The notes beneath the pieces are model-generated. The model worked only from the letters and a program-made list of their open reading frames with translations. It made no database searches and was not told the origin of the DNA. The position numbers and the translations under genes were made by a program. This document shows, one piece after another, positions 13,201 through 28,200 of a DNA stretch of 64,000 bases (its first letter is position 1; each line of letters opens with the position of its first letter). Where the stretch lies: NCBI RefSeq assembly GCF_000003815.2, contig NC_049987.1, positions 24,478,668 to 24,542,667 of the forward strand. Reading direction: 5' to 3'. The stretch is from Branchiostoma floridae. Its lineage: Eukaryota; Chordata; Leptocardii; Amphioxiformes; Branchiostomatidae.

Positions 13201-16200
13201 GTTGATGATAACATTATGGGAGGATATTACTTAGTAATCTTTGTAAGAAATAATAACTTTGTTTTTGTATGTGTTACGTGTACGTTATGTCATGTGTGTG
13301 AATTTTTATGTCCAGGAAGACTAGCGGTGTACCATCTTGTATCACAGCTAATGGACGAATAAAGCCAATAAAACCCAATAAAACAATAACCCTCCTTGCC
13401 TTGATTCAAAAGTGTCAGTCGAATGATACACTAACATTGCACTGGCGCTACACCGTCGAGGCAAATTCATAATAATCCTGAAACATGTATGCGACCCGGC
13501 ACTTAGAAAGGACAGCAACACTGACAGAGTTTTACGTGCGCCAAATATTTGGCCGCAATACGTCACAAACATGTTTTTCATAGCTGGTGGAGAACAAAGG
13601 GAGAACGTAAGCTTGCGATTTATACAATTAGCACGACTATACAGACTCTTCAGCTGCGCACGTACACAGTCGCCATCGCTAAGCGTATGGTTTAGATGTA
13701 CACCCAGATAAACAAATAAGGTCACATACTTCAGATTCTCATGTGGTGGTGGATACCGAAGTAACCGTTGAGACGAGCGCACGGAAAATACATACAACAT
13801 GTTCAATATTAAACAATACAATTTATGCCGTTTTCAAGACTAACCCTTTCACATATCCCTACTAAGGCCACGTTGATTTGATTATATGGATGACATCCGC
13901 GCTCGCACCATTTTTCGGCCATTTCCCAAAAAAAAAGTTTTTAACTACACAGTAAATTGTGCAAAGCAGCTGTAAAATGAGCACAAATATTCCGTAGATT
14001 AAAAAAAAAGTATCAGAAAACAGATAACTAATGCCATAGAATGCCAAAATGAATCTAAAGTCAAAGAATAAGATGTGAAAGGACAGAAGGAAAAAAAATC
14101 TATTGTTGGTTGGGGGAGGTACCAGTACAGAAAATTCAGGTCCAGAGGATCAGGTCCAGGTCCGGACATAAACCTGGACCTGATTGTGGAAACTTGAGAA
14201 CTGGCAATACTCAAAACAATGGTGATTGGTCAATTTTGCTACAAAGGAATATGTTTGGTGGATTATTGGACTCCCAGACCAGTGCATTTTAAAATCCCAT
14301 CTCCATATAATAAAGGCTAACTGTCTCTGTCTGACCTTTGACTGTAGAAACTTGGTGCAATTGACTCTACTTGACTTCGCTCTTGTTGTCTCTTCGGTTA
14401 GACCCCAAATGCCTGCCGACATAGTGTGTCCATTTTGTAATTGGCGAAACCTGTTCCTCTGTTGTTGTTTTTTTCAGGTCTGTTTTTTTCGGATTGGTCC
14501 AAGAAGAAAAAAATGTTTTGCACCCGTATGATATACTGGTCCCTACACCTAACTGTTGGTATACCATACTATGTGTGTTTAATCCTATGTTCAACCTTCC
14601 TGGCCACTTTGATTTCATACTGAAGGCAACTTTTTTTTTGGCCAAACTTTTTTTTTATTCGCTCGCTCGCATCAGTTTTGGAGTTCCCGGAGGATGTCAT
14701 CCATATAATCAAATCAACATGGCCTTACACTCAAATCGTCAATACAGAAGTTAAACAAATATGGTGAGAGGAGGCTTCCCTGTGGCACTCCATTTGTAAC
14801 GGAGAAGTAGGGAGACAGGATACCCCCCCCCCCATCTCACACACATTCTTTGGTTCTTATACCAGAAGAATAAAAAACGAACTATGTAACATCTATTATC
14901 ATAATACCGGTACGTTTACGACGATTTCTCTAGCCATACTGATTTGACAAATTTTCAACGCATCATTTTCTCCAGTTACATGTTGCTGTTATAGGTTACC
15001 CTTGCCACTTCTTCTGTGTAACTTTTCTGCCACTCTTGTCCTGCTAAAAGCGTAATATTGTAATTGTAACACGCCGCGGAATTACACGGCGAACGGGCGC
15101 GTGGTTCGGAGGGGGTACAAAATACCGGTAGGAAGAAACACGGCACAATTAACTGCCGCTATGTACATTTATACATCCTCTGATGTTCCTCCCTTTTCTG
15201 TCACTAAATGCATAAAACATAAACCTGCATGAGCATACAAAATGTCATGAGAAAACGGACGTATACTGTCAAGAATTTTCATTTAGCTTCTGTCCGTCAC
15301 AACCGCTATGACGTAACACTTCACTGCTAGCGTAGATATACAAATGGCGGGAAAATGGCTGCGTACGTTCAATTTTGCCCATTCAGTCGTAGATCCGGGC
15401 TATTATGCAACGGTTCTTCACACTTTTACATGAGTTGTAGGTCACCAACAGAAATTCAAGATTGTTGTTGAATCATGTTCGTCTTGTGCCGTGAGCATGT
15501 GTAATTATGATCTATATAAATTTGGCAATGAATGTGACAGTGTGTTCGTCCCACGACGAGCTGCCTACCCCGAAATTTAAAAAAAAAGTATACTGAAAAC
15601 TTTTGGCCTTGTTGTCTTCGAATGCATTGTTATCGATGCTTTGTAAATGGTGTATTGGACACCTAGATGTCTGAAGTGTGCACAGCTCAGAAATAACTAT
15701 TGTTGCATGTGTAGATCTCTTTAAGTTCCAGTATTTTTAATCTACCGGTATAAGTCTTACTACCGGTATTATGCCAATGCATGTTACAGCGGTCAATCAA
15801 TTTACAAACAACGTTGACGTGATCAAAGGCCTTTGAAGCGTCGATAAAACAAACAAAAACAGGAGACCCTAACCCGCTGTAGTACTCAATTATTTGCTTT
15901 AGGGTGAAAACACACATGTCAATCCCATGTTTAGTTTCAAAGCCAAATTGAGAATCTGACGTCTGAAGAAAAGGCTTCAGATGGTTCAGCAGGAGAGCCT
16001 CAAGGACTTTGGATAGAGCCGAAGTGATCGCGATTGGTCTTTATTAATTATCAGTACTGGAAATATTGGCAGACTTGTTCTTCAGCACAGGAACAATTAT
16101 TGTGGCTGACCAAATGTCAGGAATGAAATTATGAACAATGGCAGAGGTGAACAACAATGACAGATGTACACAAAGACTTGGGCCGGCATTCTTCAAATGC

Positions 16201-19200
16201 TCATTACTGATACCATCAGACCCACAAGCCTTACCATTGGGCAAGTCCTTGATGATGTCAGCGAGTTCCCGTGCGGAGATTCGCATACCGTCATCAAACA
16301 ATAATGCAGGTGACAAAGCAGACAACACATCGGACTTATGTGTCTGGTTATCAACGGAGTTTAACAGGGACTCAAAATGTGCTTTCCAAAGGTTAGCAAT
16401 ATTCTCCGGACCGGAAGAACCATCAATAGTACACATGTATTGGTTAATACAGACAAGATTTGGAACTTCTTATTTTGCTCCAGAAGTCCTGGTTGTTTCC
16501 AGAATAAAACTTTTGGCAGTGGAGTCAGCTCTAGCGTTATTCTCTTGTTGTTTACATTGTTTAAAGGCATGTTTGAATCTGGCCCTAGACTTAGACATGA
16601 GGTGAAACATAGGGCCAGACCGAGGACGACCCATTTCCTGCCAGAGAATATACACCTCTCGGGCAGCAGAATGTAAGTCTTTAACAACATCATTCCAGCC
16701 CGGAACAGGTTTAAATTTCTAAAGCCTCTAAAGCTATGTTTTGAGGATACCAAAATATTTGCAGAATCTTCCATACACGTAATCAACTGGCGGGAAGGAA
16801 GGTCGATGACATTTTTATGCGACGGCTCAATACAATTAGGGTCTCTGCAAACAAGAGCCTCCACAGGCACATCAATACATAACAGACTAACATGCATTGG
16901 CATAATACCGGTAGTAAGACTTATACCGGTAGATTAAAAATACTGGAACTTAAAGAGATCTACACATGCAACAATAGTTATTTCTGAGCTGTGCACACTT
17001 CAGACATCTAGGTGTCCAATACATCATTTACAAAGCATCGATAACAATGCATTCGAAGACAACAAGGCCAAAAGTTTTCAGTATCTTTTTCGGGGTAGGC
17101 AGCTCGTCGTGGGACGAACACACTGTCACATTCATTGCCAAATTTATAGATCATAATTACACATGCTCACGGCACAAGACGAACATGATTCAACAACAAT
17201 CTTGAATTTCTGTTGGTGACCTACAACTCATGTAAAAGTGTGAAGAACCGTTGCATAATAGCCCGGATCTACGACTGAATGGGCAAAATTGAACGTACGC
17301 AGCCATTTTCCCGCCATTTTTATATCTACGCTAGCAGTGAAGTGTTACATCATAGCGGTTGTGACGGACAGAAGTTGAATGAAAATTCTTGACAGTATAC
17401 GTCCGTTTTCTCATGACATTTTGTATGCTCATGCAGGTTTATGTTTTATGCATTTACTGACAGAAAAGGGAGGAACATCAGAGGATGTATAAATGTACAT
17501 AGCGGCAGTTAATTGTGCCGTGTTTCTTCCTACCGGTATTTTTTACCCCCTCCCAACCACGCGCACGTTCGCCGTGTAATTCCGCGGCGTGTTACAATTA
17601 CAATCTTACGCTTTTAGCAGGACAAGAGTGGCAGAAAAGTTACACAGAAGAAGTGGCAAGGGTAACCTATAACAGCAACATGTAACTGGAGAAAATGATG
17701 CGTTGACAATTTGTCAAATCAGTATGGCTAGAGAAATCGTCGTAATCGTACCGGTATTATGATAATATATGTTACTATCTAGTGTGGACTTGTATGCATC
17801 TAGTTGACCTTGGCTAGCATTGGTCCAATCAACAACTTTCTGAGTATTGGACACACTCGGCATGTTTGTGAGGATAGGAAAATCAACATTTAGGGTAACA
17901 CTCAACGGTAAATGGTCTGAAATAACATTGTCGTATAAAACCTCTATATTGGTGATGTTCTTATATGCAGTATCGCTGGCTAAGCAGTGATCAAGCCAGG
18001 AAGTAGTGCCATGAACATCACTTACATAGGTGAAAGTGTCATTAGAAAGATATTCCATACCAGAGATGTGCAGTTCTGATTCATCACAAAAGTCACGTAC
18101 CAATGTACCAAATCTATTCGTAGGTGAAGCATTAAAGTCTCCTAGTATTATAGAGGCATACATATTACAATCATCAACAAGAGTTCGGAGACCTCATACC
18201 CGCATGAAATATGCAGTTTTTGTAACTTTCTTGTTTTATCCTGTCTCAGTGATTATGCGAATGTGGCTGATTATGCAAATATGGCCGTAAATCTATTTCA
18301 AATGATGGTCTTCTCTTAGTGTATGTCAAAGTCTGTCCCTTTGGTAGAATTCCATTTTATAATGAAGTATACAAATGGCTATCACATGTACATCTTAATC
18401 CATACATGGTAATGTACACCTTTAACTAAGTTGCACATGTCAAACATAAGAAATGAAAGTATCATTTACCAAGGGATCATGGTACCATCACATTAACTAT
18501 ACAAACCCTAATTTGCATAGTTGGTATTTGTAAATGTTCCGCCTGACATAAAGTACAAATTTTACACATCATTAAAAGTCACATTATAGAAAACATTGGA
18601 ATTATAGATAACAAAGTTAATACAAATTCCAAAGCAAGCAACTTGAGGACAATCCACCCTAAAACTAATCCAACTACTCTATAATCACAATCAATACAGA
18701 TTCTTAAGTTTCACTGTCCACAAATATCCAGCCACACACCTTTTGGTAAATGGCATGGCCCACTTAAGCCTGTCAGGTAATGTAACCTGACCCTTATGTA
18801 GCCAGGGGCAACAGAAACCTTCCTCTGGAGACTACCTCTATCTGCGCCTATGGAGTCACTTCTGTTAATAATTAAAACCAAGCAGAGGTGCGGAGATGCC
18901 CCAATTGACACAAAAATCACCCTGCAGTACCAAGTTCAAAGTCAAAGAGGCCCAAAATCCAAACCGCCCGTCTGGCTACCACACTTAACAAATCTACCAA
19001 ATACTATCGCAATAGCACGCTGCGCACTCGAGATATAACACCGAAAACGCACCAAAACACACAAAACACGAACCTTAAAACTTCATACAGGTAATAACAG
19101 AATCAATGTTACCAAGTTTTTTTTAGAAAAACATCTGTATTAGCGGGCGAATCATAAGGCATATCATAATTGTTTCGATAGATTTTTTAATCAGTTAAGG

Positions 19201-22200
19201 AGATGCTATCTGCTATCCACAGAGAAGCGACTGTATATAATATAGTGTATAATGAATGTCAGAGCAAGAAGCGACTGTATATAATACATAATGAACGCCG
19301 GAGCGAACTTCTTTCCGGATGGTATCCAGGCTGAGCTTAGTATTGATGTTGAATATAATTACTAAATTGAGCTACCAAAACTTGTCAGGCTTCTTTCTTT
19401 ATACATAACGTTACCGATGTAAGTTAATTGTGCTTTGAAATCTGTTTTCATCCTGTCGTACATGTATGGTAGTGCATAGCACACATTCATATGTTATGCT
19501 ATTGTAAAAAATGAGTAAATTTGAGTAATCGATTCATATATTACCTTTTCAGGCAACATCAGAATGTTGGAGAAGGACATGGTAGCAGCTGGGATCAGCC
19601 TCCCTGCTATCGCAAAAGACATCCCAGGTTATTGTTTTTAAACTTTTTTTTACCTTCGCCAAGAAGGTTATATTTTGGGTAGAAATTTTTTGTGTCCCAA
19701 TATGTAGGTCAATCGCATATAACTCGAGCAGCTGTGGATGGAATTTAATGATGTTTGGTATTTGAGTAGCGGTTGCAGAAGAGAGGGTCCTTTTTCGAAA
19801 ACTGTTCACCTGGCACTTTTTGCTGGTACTGCAGCGGGACGAGTGTGTGTGTGTGTGTGTGTGTGTGTATTTGCGAACAAGATAACTAGACGCTGTGGAT
19901 CGTTTTGGATGATATTTGGTAGCTATTTAGGGGTTGGGAAACCGAAGGTCAAGTTCAAATGGGCCATCCTGGCGACAAGTTGTAGTACTGCAGCGGAGCG
20001 TCGAAGTTGGCGCTAAAATTGTCCTCAAGTGGCAGGTTCACGATTTTTGACTAGTGGATACGTCTTTGGGCAGGGAGGAAGTCGTGCAAGTTTGGGCCCC
20101 CTGGTGACTTGTTTGAAACTGTAAGCACCAATTTCTTTTCAAACTTTGGACGAGAATAACTCGAAAACGTAATTTCAGATCGTCATGATTTTTTGTATGT
20201 AGGTTGTCTAAGTGAAGACTTACATAATGGAATACTAATTACAACCAACCTAATTTGCATAATTAATGAGGAAAGCTCATAAATCCACTGCACTCCATGA
20301 TAAGACTTTCAAACTTATCACATATGTAACTGAGAAAGAGAGAAATGTCAATAGATATCAATCATGCAAATGACGACCTCATTTGCACAATTAATAAGAA
20401 AATATGAACATGTTGACCAATCGTCATAGCCTGGAGACCTACATAATGAGATAATAATTATGTGAATAAACAGCTAAATTGCATAATTAATGAGGCCAGT
20501 TTGTAAATCCACTGCATTCCACGATAGGATTTTCAAGCTTGTCACATGTTACTGATTAAGAGAGAAATGTCAATAAATATTAATTATGCAGATGGCAACC
20601 TCATTTGCATAGTTAATGAGAAAATATCATGATAATTCCATAGTGGCACATAATGGGAATTTTATACTTACAACATTATGAATCTTCGTGAAGGTGAACA
20701 TTATTAGAAATGAATCATGCAAATTTGTTTCATTTATATAATGAAATGTTAATTATGTTAATCAGATGCTTATTCACATAATTGATTGAGAAAGTTTACA
20801 AATCCCCTACATTATAGGGTAAGAATGATTTCAGGGAAACTAGATATACTTACCTAGGTCACAAAAACAAACAGTGTTACAAATGTAGGTTAAGTAAACA
20901 TATCATGTAAACATATGAATCAGGTTGTGAGAATCTCCTTGCACAGCTGTGTTTAAGTCATTTTTTTCTTTTCTGGCCATTTCCTTTTTCTCGTCCCTTT
21001 TTCACCAAGATGGTTTGCCAACATTGTTATATTTTCAGTTGTGCCGTGGTGGAGGAGCTATGGTGTGGGTCTGTATTCTGTCAAGAGCATAACTTGAGAC
21101 AGTGTGAACTTGGGAAGTACCTGTTTTGGAAATGAAGATTAAGTTCCAAAATGGTTTCCCTTCCGTTTTCCTACGGTACTGCAGTGTCTGTGTATGTATG
21201 TGTGTTTGTTTGTTTGTGGATAAATTTTCCCCGTTGTTAGTTGGGATGGATAAAATGGAACTTCCAACCACTGCAAACACACGTTCATGCAGTCGGTTGC
21301 TTTTGGAATAGGTACTCTTAAGAAATACATGAATGAAACCTTAAAGTCTTGAATAAAGGCAGGATTATTTGCGAAGGTATGTGATCGTGAAACTCTAGTT
21401 GTTTTTTTAATTCCCGCGATCTACTTTGGATATACATTAACTTGAATGCATTGAAACTGTACAATGTCTTTATAAAAGCGATATAAAAGAAAAGATCATT
21501 GAGGATTGACGTACGTATTGCAAAGATCAAACCGCTTAGTTCTATCTCTTGTTATTGTGGCATAAATTAAGATGTTTTTGCCCACCTTATTAAATTCGTA
21601 ATAAGCTTCTTTTGAATATCTTCTTATGGTATATAAGGGGTATACTGAAATGCCGTTGTTCGTGAGGGTCTACCAACGCATCACCAAAACAGTTTTCTTG
21701 CACATTTGCAATTCCTATTGGTATGATGATAAAGTTTTAGACGTACCTCAGTATTGTTTTATTCCAATTAGATTGTAGTGATTTCTACCTCAGGCGCATT
21801 GTAGTTTGGAGAAAGTCACCAACTATATCTAGGTGCTAGTAATGCAAATAAATAACAAGAAATGCAACATTTGCGAGCAATTACGAAATATTTCGTTCCA
21901 TTTCTCTCCGCATGGAATAATGCTGTTCCACAATTCCCCCTATCCAAAAAGTAGAACATTCCAAATAACGAAAATAAAGAGTTCTGTGCCCTGGTATTTT
22001 GGCATTATCGTGCCATGAAAATGTCCGTACTGGACTTGAAAATTATTGATTTGGGGCCTTTTTTTTCTTTTTTCAACCAAATGACCTGAGATTTGGAAAT
22101 TAATCTGATATATGGCTGCAGGGATTTATTCCCTCTTTTGGCATACACCATTTCAGAATAATGAAGTCCCTAGTCTTCTTTTATTTCATAGCTGGTTAGG

Positions 22201-25200
22201 TATAAGTTGGGAAGTTCTGAATGATTATCTCATTCTTTCTCTCTCAGTCTCTCTCTACACAGAGAGAGAGAGAGAGAGATGGAAAGAGACGAGCGCACGC
22301 AACGTTACCATTCTGTTACGTAAGGACAAAAATGTAAAAAAGAATAACCTTAGATCTTGACAGCTCTAAATTTTTACGGGTTTGCTTGCAAATAATTGCA
22401 TTTTTACACTTGTCTTCTCTCTCAATCTAATCGCCTTTAAGTACATACAAATAATTTGAGCTGAGTTTTTGTACATGTTGAAGCTTTACAATTAAAAACG
22501 CGAACTATAGATATCTCACAGAAAATTTGCAAATTCCGTCACAATATACAAATCTTCAGAATCGGTTCATTATCTATTTGCAAAGATTCACCTAAAACAA
22601 GCGACGGCCGTAAAATAGTGTTGTCCAACAAAAAGGACTTATATGCTATGGCATGTAAGTCAGATTAAGGCTATTTCTTCCTGCGGCCACTCAGGGGTAC
22701 TCCGCAGCTCTGGGACAAGGCACTAGGTGAATTACGCCAACAAGCAGGCACTCAAGCAACTGGATATGATTTTGAAAGACCCTTTCTGCCTTCTGTTCGC
22801 GCCCCCTAGTACGGAGTACCCCTGAGTGGCTGCAGGAAGATATAATCTGACTTTTAAGTATGACATGTAAGTCCGCTTTGATTGACATTTGCTTGAGTAG
22901 CTGCTTTTTGGCGTATCTTATTACCTGGATGTCTAACCTTTATCGACGCACTAGAATTGTTCGCAACAATAAGGCAGCTGGGAACCTTGTTCCAACCTGG
23001 TTCACTACCGTCAGTGCCTCAGATTTGTGATTGCCAGAAACCTTAGAGGCGATTCAACATGGTACGACGTCGTGGCAAGAGAGTTGCGACATTTTGAAGA
23101 GTAATCCTGTCACTGGCGCTCGCATGTTCGATCACAGGGTCAAGCGTTTTTTAAACATATAATTCGCAACCAATCGATAAGGTTGTAGACATTTTCACGA
23201 GGACTGATTTGAGCAACGGGGTTCGCCGCATATTCATTGTTTGGGGTGAAAGATGCACCAAAATGTAATGTTGATTCCGATGTTAAACTCTGTTGTTGTT
23301 TTTTCTTCCTATTAATGTGCGCATTCCTTGTATCAAATCTCTTTCATTTGGATCTGTTCCTTTCTATGGCCTGGCTTATGCTGGGTATGCTCTTCCTTAA
23401 TGTGGTACCGCTCAACCGTTTAGTCTTGCTTATCCTCGGTATGCTTTTTAGTATGCTGAAAATGCAGAAACATTCGCGGTGGTTTTAAGTTCGATTTTTT
23501 CGCGATGGCCCATCACCGCAAACTTAAAACCACCACGAACATTTTCCTTCTGCCCTTTGTTCGAGCCCCGTACGATACCCCTTTCTCGCTAGATGTACGT
23601 ACTAAGGGTACGTATCGGTACAGACAATTTAGGTCCAGGTACGGTCCAGGTCCAGGTACGGTCCAGGTCCAGGTACGGTCCAGGTCCAGAGGATCAGGTC
23701 CAGGTCCGGACCTGAACATGAACCAAATTGTTGGTGAATGGGCGATACTAAAAAAATGGTCCATTTTCTTACAAATGAATCTGTTTGGTAGAGTATCACG
23801 TAAACAACGCTAACTACCTTTGTGAATTTACACCAAGTTTGACTACATAGTAACATGGTAAAAATGACTATCCACTCTCCTATACTTCGCTATTGCTATT
23901 TCATTGGACCAAGAAGCACGTGAACGCCTGGCGCCCTATTGCCGATATAATGTGTTCATTTCGAATCGGTCCAACATCCGCTCCACTGCATTTTTTCCGG
24001 TCTGTTTTTTCTGGTCCGGTTCACCAGGAAAAACCGGTTTTCTATCGGTACGTCGTACCGTTACCAACCCTTAGTACGTAATATACATTATTATAGTAAT
24101 GAAATGTTTGAGGTACTTGCTACGTTAAAGAGACACGGATACTTACAAGACACAATGTTTTTAGTTCGCATTCATTAATTTCTTCACACGACCCACGTAT
24201 TCAGCGGGTAGATAAGGTTAAATCTGTGTCATGTCGAAGTCATACGTGGGCTGTTCTGTACGTTGGTAGTACCCTTACCGAGTTTTCCATTGCAGTATGT
24301 GACTACAGTACAGTACTGTAAATGCAAAAGATCGCGGGATGGCTACCGCAAACTCAACACCTCCGCGAACACTCCATTTTCTCGCTACCGTGAAATTAAA
24401 TCCTAACTATCACAACTTCGCGAGTTATATTGTTCACAATGACACAAAAATACAAAGCCCACTGCAGTACCGTAGGAAACTCCATGGAAATCATTTTCGA
24501 ACATGACCTTTCTTCACACAAGCACTACACACCATGATATATTTACAACGTCTCAAGTTACTAGTATATGCACAGTAGACGGGGAGTTCGGAGTCATAAC
24601 GAGTTGGTTACGGAATGATTTTTGGATTTGGGGTTTTCACTTAAGATTTTTCCGGTGTCAGACCCGACACGAAACCAGAAATCAGGCTATTTGAATTGAG
24701 TCTACCCATCGTTTTCCTTGCAGTCGTCTGAATTTCGGGAATGTATCGGTTTTCCTGACAGGTCAGATGAGGTCGTGATAGTAGCGTTCTTGTGACCGAT
24801 GCACTTCCGATGAAAGTCCAGCCCCCAGGCGACAACATATCCCGATACATTACTAGATAGTAGCAACGACGCATTCCCGATACCTTCCCAGTGTAATACC
24901 GACATCTACATGCACTGTGATGTCAATGGAGTGGGCTTATACCCCCCTCACAATAGGCGCGATTCGATCGGAAGACTAGTTTACGAACTCTGAATGACAT
25001 TTTCGTGAGTAAGACGTCCGGTGTTCTCACGATCATCTTGCGATTTTTACGGATCGCCGGCAGTTTTCAGGAGTCTTACGACGGTCGCGGTGCAGCGAAA
25101 CATGTTCTTAGCATATGCGACTAGTCGAAGGAAATCTCCAAAATCGCACAGCTCGTTACCGAGTCGCAGATTGTGCGTACAAATCGTGCGTACATTGCAA

Positions 25201-28200
25201 GGGTATCGGTCAATAGTCTTGCGTCAATCCAACGATTGAAGACCGATAGGCGAGCAAAGACATAGTTATTAATCATCGAGCGCAAATCGGATGGCGAACG
25301 CCCGTCAGTTGGGCAACGTTCGGGCGACGTTCGCCCGACTTCCGTTTGTTTACAAATATTGAATTTCTGGGAATGTGAGGGTAATTCTAAAATTGTGGCC
25401 GCTGTGGCAGTATGTAGGCTGGCTTTATGACACACTTTCTTTTCTTGCGTGATTTCTATTGTGCCCGCGCATTCCATTCATTGGTTAAAAAGATTCCGAC
25501 AACAAAATAAGCAACATTTATTGATCTCTTGCCTTTTTTGAGGAACGTTTTGTGTTACCTTGTCCGCGTGCAAGAGGTCATGGGAGGTTTATTATCATAG
25601 ATTTATTCACCGTCGATCTCACGAGCCTCGCGTACATGTGAGGGGGACAGTTTTGAGGCGAAAAATACGCAAGACCATCTTAAGATCTTAAAATCAGCCG
25701 ACCTTCCTGCGATCGCGAAGAACGTCCGAAGATCGTATATAATGTGAGGGGGGTATAAGGAGCGCTCCCGATGCCAGCCATATGGGCACGATAGGCCAGG
25801 CACGAGGGGCCGACTGTACCACTATACGTGTAGTACTATTTCCTAACTGGGAATAACAAATTTTCAATCAATTTTTTTTATGTTTCTATCGCTAGAGCAC
25901 CCCTTCTTAATTCTCAATCATCAGTTTTTAACAAATGAGCTTAATTACTTTTTAGGTATATCTCATCATAGTCCCATACCTACGGTATGGTGGAATGAAA
26001 TATAACAAGTTCCTCAACTGATATCGTTTCATCGTTTTTGGTTTATCATCTTGAAAGGGGTTTTGGAGGAGTTATGCTGCTCAAAGACAACAGAGACGTC
26101 CGTCATACCAAAAGGCGGTAAAGTGGAGATTCCCGGTTTTGTCAAGCTCGCTGTGCCACCTGGCGCCCTTCAAAGAGACACGACGGTTACCGTCTCCATA
26201 GTAGACATTCCCGGTATCTTGAGGGGTCCTGAAGGCGTCAGTTGGACCTCCGGCTACCCCTGGTCCCTGGGTAAGAAGGCCTGTCCACGTGAGCTACTGG
26301 ATCATGTGCTGTTCTCCCCAGCAGTCGGCGTCAACCTACATGGTGCGAAACTGAGTCGACCGATTGAGCTAGAGACTTGGCGGCCGCCTGGTTCTGAAGG
26401 AATGGAGTGTGTCGTGCTGAAGTATCATGCTGGCGAAGGCTGGAAAGATATCACAGCTTCAACCAAACTACAGAGATATCCGAATTCGGACAAAGTATCC
26501 ATTTCTCTGCATACCTTTTGTCCGGTGACTCCGTTTTGGATCACCCCTGCTGCCACTGGGTCGTCCCTGAGGTCCCGGGATCCTAAAAGCACAGTGACAA
26601 ACACAGTAATCCATGCACTGTCGTCAAATACTCTGGAATGTTGCTTTGCTGCTTATATCAAGCCCCTTTCTACAGCTGGCCGAATGCGATTCCACGTCGT
26701 CTGCAGAGAACGGAGTGTCCAAGCAGAAGAACACCAAGCAGGGTTCAAGTTGTGTGGATCCAATAAAGCCACTCGTCTTCTTTTCCATGGCGATGACATT
26801 GATGTTGCTGTAAGTTTAAATGGATCCCCATACCGGTCAAAGCAGGTGAATGTATGCGCCGGACAGTGCCGCGAACCAAGCGGTCAGCAAATACAAATGA
26901 ACATTGTCAGACCAGAAGGAAGTCTCATCGCAGGCGAAGTGCAAGTCAGGAAAATTCAACAACTACCATGGCCGGTTGTATGTGAACTTGATTTTGATGA
27001 GGTAAAGATTAGCTGCTATTGCGTATCTGACTGTAAATTAATGTTTTTGTCTTTAAACTGTAAACAACATAGCTGTTTTCAGGTACACAAACCCGAAAAT
27101 TCTACTCAGAGTAATGGGCTTTTCAATAAAACTCACGTGTTGTGAATTTCTTTTTCAACGAAAATAATCAGTAAATAGTGACGTGCTGTGTTTTCTGTTT
27201 CAGGAAGGGGATGATTCACCGAGTAAGTATATTTCATCGTACTGCAAATGTAAATCATTATTTCACGACCCCATTCCTTCGCCAAATGATTTTAAAGTGA
27301 TAACTGATGTGTCAATTGTGTTTGTCATTAATAATCCAGATACGGTCCTTATTTGCATAAAAAAGGTAATAAATCACCACCTCCCCAAATAAAAGACGTA
27401 CACAATCTATGTTAAGAAAGAAGGGTTTAATCACATTTTCTGCTGATTTGTGCAAATGAGGTCCTCATTTACATAATAAACCTTCAATGATGTTTACCTC
27501 TACATAACTTCCTAATGCCACAAGTAAGTAATTCCCGCCATTTACCACAATGAGGTTAGAGCATTTCTTATCAATTATGCAAATGATGTCTTCATTTGCA
27601 TAATGCTTATCTATCAATATTCTTCTTTCTCATTTACCAATCCCACATGTTGCAATAGTAGACAGCGGGAGTGTTGTTAATCCTGCTAGCAGACATGTGC
27701 AGGCCGGCGGGCATGTTGTCGAGCCGACTGGAGCAGGTTTGGACAATTTTCTCATTAGATATTCAAATTAGATCCGGATTTCAAAGACCTAATCACATAC
27801 CGAATATCAATACAATGCATCCAGGCGTTCTTGAATTATGCTGGTCTTTTACAACACACACGCACAAAAAACACCACACAAAATATAACCTTCTTGGCGA
27901 AGGCAAAACTTGTTAATGGGGTTATTAAAGCCCTGTATGGTATTCATCTCTTGAAGGAGTCAAAGGCATGATGACAAGTAGTAGAAATAAGCGGAAAAGT
28001 TGTCTCCTACAGTAGAAACATAAATCTATCATATCAGGACAAATACCATAACTTAGCATTCATTGTCAAAAACAGTTAATGTGTTCATTCTAGGTGGCTT
28101 TAATAAAAACGTCGTTGTGCACCAAATATGTGTACATGTTAAATATGACTGATTTTTCATGCTGAATACAACTTTAGATACATGTATATTGTTCATTATC

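Larger units (their letters stand above)
13360..18190 (-). mobile_element. Old non-LTR retrotransposon broken by three nested insertions
   Basis: On the minus strand the pieces run in the right order: endonuclease C-terminal half (18163-17775: IILGDFNASP, SWLDHCLAS, NVISDHLPLSV), RT N-terminal region (16887-15790: GKACGSDGISNEHLKNAGP, VCFIDASKAFDHVN), RT core (about 14885-14730: VTNGVPQGSLLSPYLFNF) and C-terminal region (13821-13360: FVYLGVHLNHTLSDGD, LYSRANCINRKL). The breaks coincide with insertions at 16890-17772, 14889-15784 and 13862-14728. Stops and frameshifts are present and YADD is missing or decayed. Without the insertions the relic is about 2.2 kb. Confidence 0.75.

Noticed and set aside
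27069-27145. Extra exon after TGTTTTCAG at 27083 ending in TGA
   Set aside because: It would end the ZU5-UPA protein before the Death exon, has no donor, and competes with the phase-compatible path through 27204-27222. It remains possible as an alternative end.
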